Source: a virus. From it: a stretch of 44,218 nt of DNA. Where the stretch lies: IMG/VR virus record IMGVR_UViG_3300009550_000024, positions 1 to 44,218 of that record. The stretch is one strand, 5' to 3'. The translations under genes were made by a program, and so were the position numbers. A model generated the notes under the pieces. The model was given only the letters and a program-made list of their open reading frames with translations. It was not told the origin of the DNA and did not search any database. How positions within the stretch are numbered: position 1 is the stretch's first letter; each line of letters starts with the position of its first letter. Below, one piece after another: positions 1 to 7,197 of the stretch.

Positions 1-14
1 AAAAAAGAAATAAA

Positions 15-110
15 ATGAAAGAAAAAATAGAAGATTTAATATGGGAGTGGGAGAACGCAACAATTTCCCCATACGATTTAGTAAAAAAATTAAAAGAGCT
101 AATAGAATGA
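15..110 (+). CDS. Tiny hypothetical protein (31 aa)
   Basis: ATG at 15 opens a 31-codon frame (MKEKIEDLIWEWENATISP...) that ends in TGA overlapping the next ATG (ATGA at 107-110). This is the same coupling used by many genes of this arm. The peptide is amphipathic and rich in Lys/Glu, predicted helical, with no recognised domain. It may be the tail of a longer operon that begins left of the window. The call rests on the coupling and codon use; the function is unknown. Confidence 0.5.
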   Translation: MKEKIEDLIWEWENATISPYDLVKKLKELIE

Positions 111-271
111 CAGAATCAGAATGTTGTGGTGCACCTATCAAATGGACAGATATATGCACCCAGTGTGGAGAACACACAGAAGTTAGAACGTTAGATGCTT
201 GGGGGCCAAGTGCTGACAAAATACTACAATGGAAAAAAGAAAATAAAAATTTATTAAAATGGGAGAAATAA
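107..271 (+). CDS. Small Cys-rich (zinc-ribbon-like) protein
   Basis: The protein is 54 aa and starts MTESECCGAPIKW. The ATG at 107 is preferred over a longer frame from 41 because it forms an ATGA overlap with the preceding stop and places the Cys cluster at the N-terminus. Residues CCGA...ICTQCGEH give a CC-x9-C-x2-C arrangement, which looks like a small zinc knuckle. Similar short 'CCGA...C..C' proteins recur in phages of Bacteroidota. No enzymatic motif is present. It could bind nucleic acid or a host protein, but that is inference. Confidence 0.7.
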   Translation: MTESECCGAPIKWTDICTQCGEHTEVRTLDAWGPSADKILQWKKENKNLLKWEK

Positions 272-516
272 TCAAAATAAATAAATTAGAATTAGCATCC
301 GAATTAGCTGAGAATCAATTAAAAAAAGATTGGAGTATACCATCATTTTGTCGTATGATTGGTGTTAAAGATGATAAATATAACCCGTATCATAATCACC
401 CCTTAATGTATCACGAAGATGAAGATGGGACAATAAGATATACAGAACAAGCACAAGATGTATTCAATGAATACTACGATGAGTACTTAACATTAATAGA
501 GTCATTAAATATATAA
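259..516 (+). CDS. Hypothetical acidic protein (85 aa)
   Basis: The frame begins at ATG 259 inside the end of the previous gene (13-nt overlap) and ends at 516. The protein is acidic, with a His-rich patch (YNPYHNHPLMYHEDEDG) in the middle and a C-terminal helix rich in Glu and Tyr. No transmembrane segment or known domain is seen. Gene order suggests an early-expressed accessory protein. The function is not recognised. Confidence 0.65.
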   Translation: MGEIIKINKLELASELAENQLKKDWSIPSFCRMIGVKDDKYNPYHNHPLMYHEDEDGTIRYTEQAQDVFNEYYDEYLTLIESLNI

Positions 517-535
517 ACAACTAAAATTTATTATT

Positions 536-841
536 ATGAGAAAAATAATAGCAGATTATGTGGAGCTTACTGATGAATGGGTAGGAACTCCAGACGTAGT
601 AATGTATAGTTCAGAGACAGCTGATGGTTATGATATATATATATTAGGTTGGACAGATAAAAGTGGTCACGTAAAAAATATGAACAATGAAGAAAATGTT
701 TTTATGTGTAAAGAGAATTTAATTGAAATATTGGTAGATGATTTTATAGCTGGACAGGAATTCATTGAGGTATATGTAAGTGATGACTTCTTTGAAGACG
801 AAGATTTAATAAACGAACTAGAAGAAAGATTAACAATATGA
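536..841 (+). CDS. Hypothetical acidic protein (101 aa)
   Basis: A 101-aa acidic protein (MRKIIADYVELTDEWVG...) with alternating beta-like stretches (YDIYILGWTD) and a strongly acidic C-terminus (DDFFEDEDLINELEERL). It follows a 19-nt AT-rich gap without a Shine-Dalgarno sequence, as expected for Bacteroidota. The stop TGA overlaps the next ATG (ATGA). No homologous family is recognised. The charge would fit a small DNA-mimic or host-protein-binding role, but nothing in the sequence proves it. Confidence 0.65.
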   Translation: MRKIIADYVELTDEWVGTPDVVMYSSETADGYDIYILGWTDKSGHVKNMNNEENVFMCKENLIEILVDDFIAGQEFIEVYVSDDFFEDEDLINELEERLTI

Positions 842-1017
842 AAGAAATAATAGAACAAATAACAGATGTTCAAGTTGAATTTATTTTTGATTCAGTATCT
901 GAAGAAATTAATTTAAAATATGGAGATATAACGCCAGGACAAAACTATAGGCTAGAACAAATAAAAGAAGATTTAAATGATTTAGTTTTAGAATGGGTAC
1001 AAAATAATAAAGAATGA
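838..1017 (+). CDS. Hypothetical acidic helical protein (59 aa)
   Basis: A 59-aa frame (MKEIIEQITDVQVEF...) fills the gap between the preceding gene and the methyltransferase, and is joined to both by ATGA overlaps (838-841 and 1014-1017). It is acidic and predicted mostly helical, ending LEWVQNNKE. Double coupling in a chain of tightly packed genes is good evidence that it is translated. The function is unknown. Confidence 0.65.
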   Translation: MKEIIEQITDVQVEFIFDSVSEEINLKYGDITPGQNYRLEQIKEDLNDLVLEWVQNNKE

Positions 1018-1694
1018 AAGTATTAGAATTATTTGCAGGATCACGTAGCGTAGGTAAGGCTTGTGAAGAGTTAGGTTATGAAGTTTATTCTTCCGACATA
1101 AATTCTTTCCCAGATATAGACTATGTTGCAGATATAAGGAATTTTGACATAGATAAAGTTCCTTTTGTTCCTGATATTCTATGGGCAAGTCCGCCCTGTA
1201 CAGGATTCTCAGTAGCTTGTATAGGTAGAAATTGGGTGCAAGGTGAAGTATTTACTCCTAAAACTCCCTCTGCACAACTAGGAATAGAATTATTAGAAGC
1301 AACTTTATATATAATAAATGTATTTAAAAGTATCACCCCTAATTTGATATGGTATATAGAGAATCCAAGAGGAAAGATGAGAAAAGCTCCTCATTGGGAT
1401 GAAATAAAACACATAAGACACACAGTAAGTTACTGTAAATATGGAGATGACAGGATGAAACCAACGGATATATGGACTAACAACCTAAATTGGCAACCTA
1501 AACCAATGTGTAAACCTTTCAAGTATGACTACAGCTCTAACCCTGAAGGAGAGGTTATAGATAGACATTGCCATCACGATGCCTCACCTAGAGGAACTCA
1601 AACTGGAGGTACACAAAAATTAAAAGGAAACCACGAAAGAAGTAAAATTCCTCACCAATTATGTATAGAAATATTAAAACAATGGAGTTTATGA
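1014..1694 (+). CDS. DNA (cytosine-5) methyltransferase, compact
   Basis: The enzyme would transfer a methyl group from S-adenosylmethionine to C5 of cytosine in DNA. Visible motifs are motif I LELFAGSRSVGKA (residues 4-16, AdoMet binding), an acidic residue after strand 2 (SSDIN, D28), motif IV WASPPCTGFS with catalytic Cys62, and motif VI IENPRG (E116). At 226 aa it is much shorter than typical C5 enzymes of about 300-450 aa, and no clear target-recognition domain is visible. The C-terminal RSKIPHQLC resembles the end of other compact phage methyltransferases. It probably protects phage DNA from host restriction. ATGA couples it to both neighbours. Confidence 0.88.
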   Translation: MKVLELFAGSRSVGKACEELGYEVYSSDINSFPDIDYVADIRNFDIDKVPFVPDILWASPPCTGFSVACIGRNWVQGEVFTPKTPSAQLGIELLEATLYIINVFKSITPNLIWYIENPRGKMRKAPHWDEIKHIRHTVSYCKYGDDRMKPTDIWTNNLNWQPKPMCKPFKYDYSSNPEGEVIDRHCHHDASPRGTQTGGTQKLKGNHERSKIPHQLCIEILKQWSL

Positions 1695-1831
1695 AAATAG
1701 ATGTAAGATCAAAAAACAGTATATTTATTGAAATGAATGGATATACTTATTATATAGACGATTCAACTAATGAACAAATTATAGAAAAATGGAATACTAC
1801 AGTACTACAACAATTAAGGGAGGTAAAGTAA
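1691..1831 (+). CDS. Tiny hypothetical protein (46 aa)
   Basis: A 46-aa frame starts at ATG 1691 in an ATGA overlap with the methyltransferase stop: MKIDVRSKNSIFIEMNGYTYY, then a helical tail ending QLREVK. An in-frame upstream ATG at 1682 would add only three residues. The N-terminal half has beta-hairpin-like alternation. No family is recognised. It overlaps the next small frame by 43 nt, so one of the two may be spurious. Confidence 0.5.
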   Translation: MKIDVRSKNSIFIEMNGYTYYIDDSTNEQIIEKWNTTVLQQLREVK

Positions 1832-1932
1832 ATTGGGTAACTGACCTAATTTTAAAAGAAAAATTAAAAACACGACCTAACCAACAGGAAATCAGAAGAT
1901 TACAAATATTTTTAGATAAAATATCTGACTAA
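1789..1932 (+). CDS. Tiny hypothetical basic protein (47 aa)
   Basis: The frame MEYYSTTTIKGGKVNWVTDLI... ends QIFLDKISD. It is basic, with a short beta-like N-terminus and a helical C-terminus. It starts inside the preceding 46-aa frame. Its coherent hydrophobic pattern and normal codon use support it, but the 43-nt overlap lowers certainty. The function is unknown. Confidence 0.5.
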   Translation: MEYYSTTTIKGGKVNWVTDLILKEKLKTRPNQQEIRRLQIFLDKISD

Positions 1933-1937
1933 ATTTG
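1930..1937 (+). promoter_or_regulatory. Possible Bacteroidota -7 promoter box (TAAATTTG)
   Basis: TAAATTTG fits TAnnTTTG and lies 37 nt ahead of the ATG at 1975 in one of the few gaps of this arm. It overlaps a stop codon, and there is no convincing TTG around -33. In DNA this AT-rich a chance match is quite possible. Confidence 0.3.
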
Positions 1938-1974
1938 GATATTTCATTGACAAATATTATATTAGCGAACTAAA

Positions 1975-2145
1975 ATGGGACAAAGTAAAAGAAATTACGA
2001 AAATTTAATTACAATGAATAGTCAGTCTTTTTATGACTATGAGTACTACAATTTAATACAATCAAATGACGAAAGAAGAAGCACTCCAAAAAATAGAAAA
2101 GGTAGTAGTAGAAAAGCTACAAGTACCAGCCGAGAGTCTATTTAA
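1975..2145 (+). CDS. Possible small Ser/Arg-rich protein (56 aa)
   Basis: The frame MGQSKRNYENLITMNSQSFY... continues into a Ser/Arg/Lys-rich tail (RKGSSRKATSTSRES). It fills the 1933-2065 gap but overlaps the start of the next gene by 80 nt. The low-complexity tail lies exactly in that overlap and may be only a shadow of the next gene. The N-terminal part has no competing gene. It is offered as possible only. Confidence 0.35.
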   Translation: MGQSKRNYENLITMNSQSFYDYEYYNLIQSNDERRSTPKNRKGSSRKATSTSRESI

Positions 2146-2368
2146 TAAATCCAAAAAGAGAAATCATATTGATGCAAGACAAATTTATTTCTATCTGTGT
2201 AAGGATAGAAATATAAGACCTTGTTACATCCAAGATTACATTTTTAGTGAGCACAATCATAAAATGGCTCATTCCAATATATTATATGGACAAGAGAAAA
2301 TTAAGAATGAAATGCGAGTAGATAGTGACTTAAGGAATCTTGTAAAAGAATTAAAATGTTCAGTATAG
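2066..2368 (+). CDS. Stand-alone DnaA domain IV-like DNA-binding protein
   Basis: Residues 20-97 follow the pattern of the C-terminal DnaA domain (domain IV, helix-turn-helix that binds DnaA boxes). ESLFNKSKKRNHIDARQIYFYL matches the 'R...v.aRqiamyL' helix region in two parts, and residues 62-79, starting EHNHKMAHS, occupy the place of the DnaA signature (DHxTVxxAxxKI). There is no AAA+ ATPase domain, since the protein is only 100 aa. It could recognise origin repeats or modulate host DnaA. It lies about 2.2 kb upstream of an iteron-like array and the primase-helicase. Assignment is by eye; the signature is degenerate (EH for DH). Confidence 0.62.
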   Translation: MTKEEALQKIEKVVVEKLQVPAESLFNKSKKRNHIDARQIYFYLCKDRNIRPCYIQDYIFSEHNHKMAHSNILYGQEKIKNEMRVDSDLRNLVKELKCSV

Positions 2369-2760
2369 AAGATCTCTGGAATCAAGCTAAAAACATTCGA
2401 TCTGCCATATATATGGATAATAGTAAGATTAATCAAGCTATTATGCATAAAGGTGTGAAGATAGATAGATTAAAAGATAAATACTACATTGTTAGATGTC
2501 ATCGAGAAAATTATCAAGAGATAACTAATGAAGAGTATCAAATATTTTATAATGAAGGCTGGGTGGTAGGTAGATTAAACGTACTAATGAATGACTTGGA
2601 ATATAAATTAGATAAACTATTTATAAGAACAAGAAATGCATATCAAGATGGTAATACCAGACAAGTTAGGAATTATAAAAACCAAAAAGAGAATGTACTA
2701 AGTAAGTACAGTAAATTAAACAAACAATTAAATCAAATCAAAAATGAAAAACACATTTGA
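2356..2760 (+). CDS. Hypothetical helical protein (134 aa)
   Basis: It overlaps the DnaA-IV-like gene by 13 nt and the annealing-protein gene by 17 nt, so it sits inside the recombination cluster. The protein is basic. The C-terminal half (about residues 75-134) is a Lys/Gln/Asn-rich predicted coiled coil (KENVLSKYSKLNKQLNQIKN). The N-terminal half has mixed structure with a YYIVRCHRENY segment. No domain is recognised. Position suggests a replication or recombination accessory factor. Confidence 0.65.
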   Translation: MFSIEDLWNQAKNIRSAIYMDNSKINQAIMHKGVKIDRLKDKYYIVRCHRENYQEITNEEYQIFYNEGWVVGRLNVLMNDLEYKLDKLFIRTRNAYQDGNTRQVRNYKNQKENVLSKYSKLNKQLNQIKNEKHI

Positions 2761-3337
2761 AAAATTATCATCCATCAACGTAAATGAACACGTTGAGAAT
2801 AAAAATGGCTTGACCTATCTATCGTGGGCCTGGGCTTGGAGCGAAACTAAAAAGACGTGTCCTGATGCTACTTATACTATTTATGAGAATACAGATGGAT
2901 TATGTTACCATCACGATGGTAAAACGGCTTGGGTTAAAACAGGTGTTACGATTGGAGACATAGAGCTTATTGAATATCTTCCTGTTATGGATTATAGAAA
3001 CAAGTCAATTACAATAGATAAAATTACTTCCTTTGATGTTAATAAAAGTATTCAAAGAAGTTTAACTAAAGCTATAGCAAGACACGGATTAGGTCTTTAT
3101 ATATATGCAGGTGAAGATTTACCAGAGTCAGAGTCAAAGGCCTTAGTTCCTAGTAAAAAATCTACCAAGAAGGCTACTCAAAAAGCTAGTTTAGATCTTG
3201 GAGATGATAAGTGGGAAGATTGCCTAAAGTATGTAGTAGACAATAAACATCTAGGTTTTGATGGTGTAGTAAAAAGATTAAAGCAAAAGTATCAGTTAAC
3301 ATCAGAAGCTCTTAAAACAATCAAGACTTATGTTTAG
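2744..3337 (+). CDS. Single-strand annealing protein, Sak/DUF1071 family (Rad52 superfamily)
   Basis: The N-terminal 125 residues carry the DUF1071/Sak pattern: LTYLSWAWAW (23-32), EYLPVMDYRNKSI (77-89), and the core DVNKSIQRSLTKAIARHGLG (98-117), then LYIYAGEDLP. Such proteins coat ssDNA and anneal complementary strands in phage homologous recombination. A Lys-rich linker (about 135-150) leads to a C-terminal helical tail (about 155-197). The next gene is a RecE/Cas4-like nuclease, giving the usual exonuclease plus annealase pair. The stop overlaps the nuclease start by 8 nt. The family call is strong; the biochemical role is inferred from the family. Confidence 0.88.
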   Translation: MKNTFEKLSSINVNEHVENKNGLTYLSWAWAWSETKKTCPDATYTIYENTDGLCYHHDGKTAWVKTGVTIGDIELIEYLPVMDYRNKSITIDKITSFDVNKSIQRSLTKAIARHGLGLYIYAGEDLPESESKALVPSKKSTKKATQKASLDLGDDKWEDCLKYVVDNKHLGFDGVVKRLKQKYQLTSEALKTIKTYV

Positions 3338-4073
3338 TAAAGAAGAAACTTTATACAAATTACAAGAAGATAAAGAATACTATGGAGATTTTGGTAAACA
3401 GTTTTTATCTAACTCTGATATATACAGTTTATTAAATGATCCACGCTCTTTTAGAAAAGCTAAAGGAGAAACCAAACCTATGATAGAGGGTAGATACTTT
3501 CACGTATCTATGATAGAGCCACATAAAAAAGATGATTTTGTTATTATAGATTCAACATCAAGAAATACAAAAAACTATAAGAATCAAATACAAGAACACG
3601 GATTATCTATTGCTTTACTAAAGTCAGAAGCAGAACACATAGATAGTTTGGTTTCTGTTATGAAAAGTAATTTTAATTTTTATGAGTTTATATACAGTAA
3701 GTTTAATATGTATGAGGTTCCTGGGATTAAAACCATAAAAGGTGCTAATTGGAAAGGTAAAGCAGATATATTAGCATCAGATTATATTATTGATCTTAAA
3801 ACAACTTCTGACATATCTAAATTTAAGTACTCTGCCAAAAAGTATAATTATGATAGTCAGTCTTATATATACCAACAAATATTTGGTGTTCCAGTAGTTT
3901 TTTATGTAATAGACAAGAACACAAAGATGTTAGGTGTCTATGAGCCTACTGATTCTTTTATTCAAAGCGGAGAAGAAAAGGTAGAGAGAGCATTAGAGAT
4001 TTATAATAAATTCTTTAGTAAAGATGCGACGGAGAACATAGATGAGTTTTTCATCAAAGAAGAGCTTACCTAG
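3330..4073 (+). CDS. PD-(D/E)XK exonuclease (RecE/DUF3799-like)
   Basis: A recombination exonuclease expected to resect dsDNA ends and feed ssDNA to the neighbouring annealing protein. Visible features are the N-terminal SNSDIYSLLNDPRSFRK (27-43) and GRYFHVSMIEP (54-64), typical of RecE-like nucleases. The metal site is GKADILASDYIIDLKTT (143-159, with D146, D155 and K157), followed by QSYIY (177-181), the QxxxY motif of the Cas4/AddB/RecE group. Length (247 aa) is normal for phage members. It overlaps the annealase by 8 nt, so the two are probably co-translated. Confidence 0.85.
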   Translation: MFSKEETLYKLQEDKEYYGDFGKQFLSNSDIYSLLNDPRSFRKAKGETKPMIEGRYFHVSMIEPHKKDDFVIIDSTSRNTKNYKNQIQEHGLSIALLKSEAEHIDSLVSVMKSNFNFYEFIYSKFNMYEVPGIKTIKGANWKGKADILASDYIIDLKTTSDISKFKYSAKKYNYDSQSYIYQQIFGVPVVFYVIDKNTKMLGVYEPTDSFIQSGEEKVERALEIYNKFFSKDATENIDEFFIKEELT

Positions 4074-4121
4074 AAGTCTACACTAGGTTATATTGTAGAC
4101 ATAATTTAAATATATATAGTT

Positions 4122-4364
4122 ATGAGCAAAGAGAAAGTTTTTGCTGATGGGTTTTTATTTAAAACTCGTGAAAATCAACCTGACTGGGTTGTTGGTTCAA
4201 TGGCAGTTAAAGTTGAGGATGCAGTAGTATTCTTAAAAGAAAACGCAAAAAATGGTTGGGTTAATTTAAATATTAACACATCTAAGTCTGGTAAACAATA
4301 TGTGGAGCTAGACACTTTTGAGCCTACTAAAAAGAAAGAAACAAAAGAAGAAGTTCCTTTCTAA
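4122..4364 (+). CDS. Putative small single-stranded DNA-binding protein
   Basis: An 80-aa protein with a beta-rich core (VFADGFLFKTRENQPDWVVG, ...GWVNLNINTSKSGKQYVELD) and a charged tail ending KEEVPF. Bacterial SSBs end in an acidic tip such as DDIPF that recruits partner proteins, and EEVPF closely resembles it. The gene lies between the exonuclease and the primase-helicase, exactly where phages keep an SSB. It is shorter than classical SSBs (over 110 aa), so it would be a minimal OB-fold or an analogue. The call rests on tail and context, not on a confirmed OB fold. Confidence 0.6.
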   Translation: MSKEKVFADGFLFKTRENQPDWVVGSMAVKVEDAVVFLKENAKNGWVNLNINTSKSGKQYVELDTFEPTKKKETKEEVPF

Positions 4365-4549
4365 ATTTATAAATGTGACGGAAATGACGATTTTTTTAAA
4401 ATATTTTGTAATAAACTTCATAGGGTATACTATACTATTCTTTTTATTATTTTTTCTTATTAAAATCGTCAAAACCGTCATAAATATATATAAATAACTA
4501 TATATCAATAAGTTAGATAAAATTAAATCGTCACAAAATCGTCACAAAT
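4365..4549 (+). other. AT-rich intergenic region, candidate replication origin
   Basis: This is the longest gap of the left arm, about 185 nt before the primase-helicase. It holds inverted copies of the repeat core (TGACG at 4376-4380, TGACGA at 4385-4390), a very AT-rich stretch (4391-4465) containing TATACTATAC, two direct cores (TCGTCA 4466-4471, CCGTCA 4475-4480) and then the tandem array at 4525-4568. AT-rich DNA beside iterated repeats and next to the replicative helicase-primase gene is the classical look of an origin. No TAnnTTTG promoter box is seen. Confidence 0.5.
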
Positions 4550-4568
4550 ATGTCACAAAACGTCATAA
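4525..4568 (+). repeat. Tandem 11-bp iteron-like array
   Basis: Two perfect units AAATCGTCACA (4525-4535 and 4536-4546) are followed by AATATGTCACA (4547-4557) and a degenerate AAACGTCATA (from 4558). The period is 11, 11, then 10 bp, about one helical turn, so bound proteins would sit on one face. The array covers the start codon of the primase-helicase (ATG at 4550). Looser copies in both orientations occur upstream to 4376. It may be an initiator-binding site or an operator controlling the downstream gene. Confidence 0.7.
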
Positions 4569-6955
4569 CAATATTTAAAAACATAAAGGACACCACCCAG
4601 CCTTTTCATTTGCCAGTAAATGACATTATAGATAGAATAAGAGATGGTCGTTCTCAGGACTTGATAAAAAAGATCAGAACCGAGAAAGATAAGAAAAAAA
4701 TAAACGAATTAAAACAACAACTACCTGCTATTTGTTTTAGTGGTAAGTTTAATAAAAGGAATGATGATTCGATTTTAGAGCATAGTGGTTTGATATGTTT
4801 GGACTTTGATAAGTATGACAATCAAAAGAAACTACATCAGCATAGAGAAAAATTAATTAAGGATGAGTATGTTTATTGTGTTTTCATCTCTCCATCAGGA
4901 AAGGGGCTCAAGGTTTTAATCAGGGTCCCTTCTGATATTGATTTACACGTAAAATATTTTTTATCCCTGCAACAATACTTTGACTCACCTTTTTTTGATA
5001 GTACTTCTAAAAACATCTCAAGAGTATGTTATGAGAGTTATGATCCTATTGTTTACGTTAATGAAGAATCTTTATTGTGGGATAAAATAATAGATACACC
5101 TACCGCAATAGACAAAAAAGAAATTACCATACCGATTACCGATCAAACCAAGATTGTGGATATACTAGTTAAGTGGTGGGAGAAAAAGTATCCAATGAAT
5201 GAGGGACAAAGAAATCAAAATGCTTTTATATTAGCTTCATCATTTAATGACTTTGGTATTGAAAAGTCACTTGCAGAGTATGTACTAAATGGATTTCAGT
5301 CTCAAGATTTTAATTTAAATGAGATAAAAAGGACTATTGACTCTGCGTATGCCAATATATCTAATTTTGGAACAAGAGTTTATGAAGACTCAGACACATT
5401 GAATGCTATTAAATCAAATGTATTAAAAGGTAAGTCTAAGACAGATATCAAAAAATACTTTGAGGATATAGATGAGGAAGTTTTAGATAACGTCATTGAT
5501 AAAATCCAGGAGGAAGGTTTTGATAATAAGTTTTGGACCAAGAACAAAAAGGGTGTTATAAAAATATTTCATTTAAAATTTAAAATGTTTTTAGAAGATA
5601 ATGGTTTTTATAAATACAATCCAGAGGGTAGTAAAAACTATGTCTTTGTAAAGGTCACTAATAATTTAATAGATCACGCATCTGAAAAGCAGATTAAAGA
5701 TTTTATATTAAGGCATTTACTCACTGTTGATGATATAGAGGTGTATAATTATTTTGCTGAACACACTAAATATTTTAGAGAAGAATTTTTAACCTTATTA
5801 GATTCTATAGATGTATTCTTTATTGAAGACACCAAGAACGAGTCTTACATATATTATAAAAACTGTGCAGTTAAAATAACCAACGATACCGTAACACCAA
5901 TAGACTATATTGATTTAGGTGGTTACGTTTGGAAAGACCACGTTATTGATAGAGATTACACAGACTGCGAGTCTATTGAGTGTGATTACAAAAAATTTGT
6001 ATCTAATATATGTGCTAAAGATGACAAAAGAATAGAGTCTACTGAAAGTACTATAGGTTATTTAATGCACGGTTATAAGAATTTATCTTACTGCCCAGCA
6101 GTGATTTTAAATGATGAGGTAATTAGTGATAATCCAGAAGGAGGAACGGGTAAGGGTTTATTTATGAATGCTTTACAACATATGAAAAAATTAGTAGTTA
6201 TTGATGGAAAAGGATTCAACTTTGAAAAATCTTTTGCTTATCAATTAGTATCAGCAGATACTCAAATACTTTGTTTTGATGATGTTAGAAAACACTTTGA
6301 CTTTGAGAGATTGTTTAGTGTGATTACTGAAGGATTAACCTTAGAGAAGAAAAATAAAGATGCTATTAAGATACCTTTTAAAAAGTCACCAAAGGTAGCT
6401 ATCACTACTAACTATGCAATAAAAGGAAAGGGTAACTCTTTTGAAAGAAGGAAGTGGGAGTTAGAATTAAATCAATATTATAATAAGTCATTCACTCCAT
6501 ATGATGAGTTTGGTAAGTTGATGTTTGGTGACTGGAGTGCTGATGAGTGGTGTAGGTTTGATAACTATATGATATATTGCCTACAGTTTTATATGAATAA
6601 AGGATTAGTTAAAAGCTCTTTTGTTAATCTTAAGATACGTCAGTTATCTGCTGAAACTTGTCACGAATTTATTGAATGGTGTGGTTTATTAGACGGGAAG
6701 AGTCCTAATGAAGATTTTGACAATGGTCATAAAATATATAAACAAGAATTATATATGGATTTTATTTCTGAGAATCCAGACTTTGCTCCAAAAGCCAAAA
6801 TGACTGTTTCTAGAACTAAGTTTTATCAATGGCTAAACTCTTACGCAGTATTTAAAACAGGAGTTAGTCCTGATGAGGGTAAGGATATGAAAGGAAAGTG
6901 GATAAGAATAAGAAGTAAACACGAAGCAGAATATAATAGTAAATTAGATATATGA
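4550..6955 (+). CDS. Primase-helicase: BT4734-like/AEP N-terminus plus SF3 helicase
   Basis: An 801-aa replication protein. The N-terminus (about 1-180) matches BT4734-like/AEP primase domains: DFD at 85-87, SPSGKGLK at 114-121, and ISRVCYESYDP near 156-166. Residues about 195-275 (GQRNQNAFILASSFND...) look like a PriCT-type domain. The C-terminal part is a superfamily 3 helicase of the D5/DUF5906 type: Walker A NPEGGTGKG (about 528-536), Walker B ILCFDDVR (about 574-581), sensor-1 KVAITTNY and an arginine-finger segment SFERRKW (about 629-636). It should prime and unwind DNA at the phage origin. The stop forms an ATGA overlap with the next gene. Confidence 0.88.
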   Translation: MSQNVITIFKNIKDTTQPFHLPVNDIIDRIRDGRSQDLIKKIRTEKDKKKINELKQQLPAICFSGKFNKRNDDSILEHSGLICLDFDKYDNQKKLHQHREKLIKDEYVYCVFISPSGKGLKVLIRVPSDIDLHVKYFLSLQQYFDSPFFDSTSKNISRVCYESYDPIVYVNEESLLWDKIIDTPTAIDKKEITIPITDQTKIVDILVKWWEKKYPMNEGQRNQNAFILASSFNDFGIEKSLAEYVLNGFQSQDFNLNEIKRTIDSAYANISNFGTRVYEDSDTLNAIKSNVLKGKSKTDIKKYFEDIDEEVLDNVIDKIQEEGFDNKFWTKNKKGVIKIFHLKFKMFLEDNGFYKYNPEGSKNYVFVKVTNNLIDHASEKQIKDFILRHLLTVDDIEVYNYFAEHTKYFREEFLTLLDSIDVFFIEDTKNESYIYYKNCAVKITNDTVTPIDYIDLGGYVWKDHVIDRDYTDCESIECDYKKFVSNICAKDDKRIESTESTIGYLMHGYKNLSYCPAVILNDEVISDNPEGGTGKGLFMNALQHMKKLVVIDGKGFNFEKSFAYQLVSADTQILCFDDVRKHFDFERLFSVITEGLTLEKKNKDAIKIPFKKSPKVAITTNYAIKGKGNSFERRKWELELNQYYNKSFTPYDEFGKLMFGDWSADEWCRFDNYMIYCLQFYMNKGLVKSSFVNLKIRQLSAETCHEFIEWCGLLDGKSPNEDFDNGHKIYKQELYMDFISENPDFAPKAKMTVSRTKFYQWLNSYAVFKTGVSPDEGKDMKGKWIRIRSKHEAEYNSKLDI

Positions 6956-7197
6956 AAAGATTAACTGATCCAGATAGAATTCACCAAGCATTTATAAATA
7001 GTTATAAAATAATAGTAGAAGGAATGACTGTTGAAGATATTATAGATGAAATTGAATTTGATGTAGTTAATCTAGATATATTGTTTGCTCACGATCCAGA
7101 GTATCCTGATAATAAATATGTGATAGAGATGATGTTTGATTACTTTATGGACTTGGAAGATTATGAAAAGTGTTCTAAAATTCAAAAATTATTATGA
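6952..7197 (+). CDS. Hypothetical acidic protein (81 aa) between two helicases
   Basis: It is coupled by ATGA to both the primase-helicase (6952-6955) and the SF2 helicase (7194-7197). It is highly acidic (DDIIDEIEFDVVNLD, FDYFMDLEDYEKC) and predicted helical, with no enzymatic motif. Constant co-translation suggests it works with, or regulates, one of the two helicases. The specific role is unknown. Confidence 0.7.
   Translation: MKRLTDPDRIHQAFINSYKIIVEGMTVEDIIDEIEFDVVNLDILFAHDPEYPDNKYVIEMMFDYFMDLEDYEKCSKIQKLL

Noticed and set aside
41-106. Longer N-terminus for the Cys-rich protein starting at 41
   Set aside because: The extension overlaps the 31-aa gene out of frame; ATG 107 has the ATGA coupling seen throughout this arm.
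4076-4100. GTCTACA...TGTAGAC inverted repeat (7-bp stem, 11-nt loop) before the SSB-like gene
   Set aside because: The stem is weak and no T-run follows; it could be a small mRNA hairpin, but chance is likely in a 48-nt gap of this composition.
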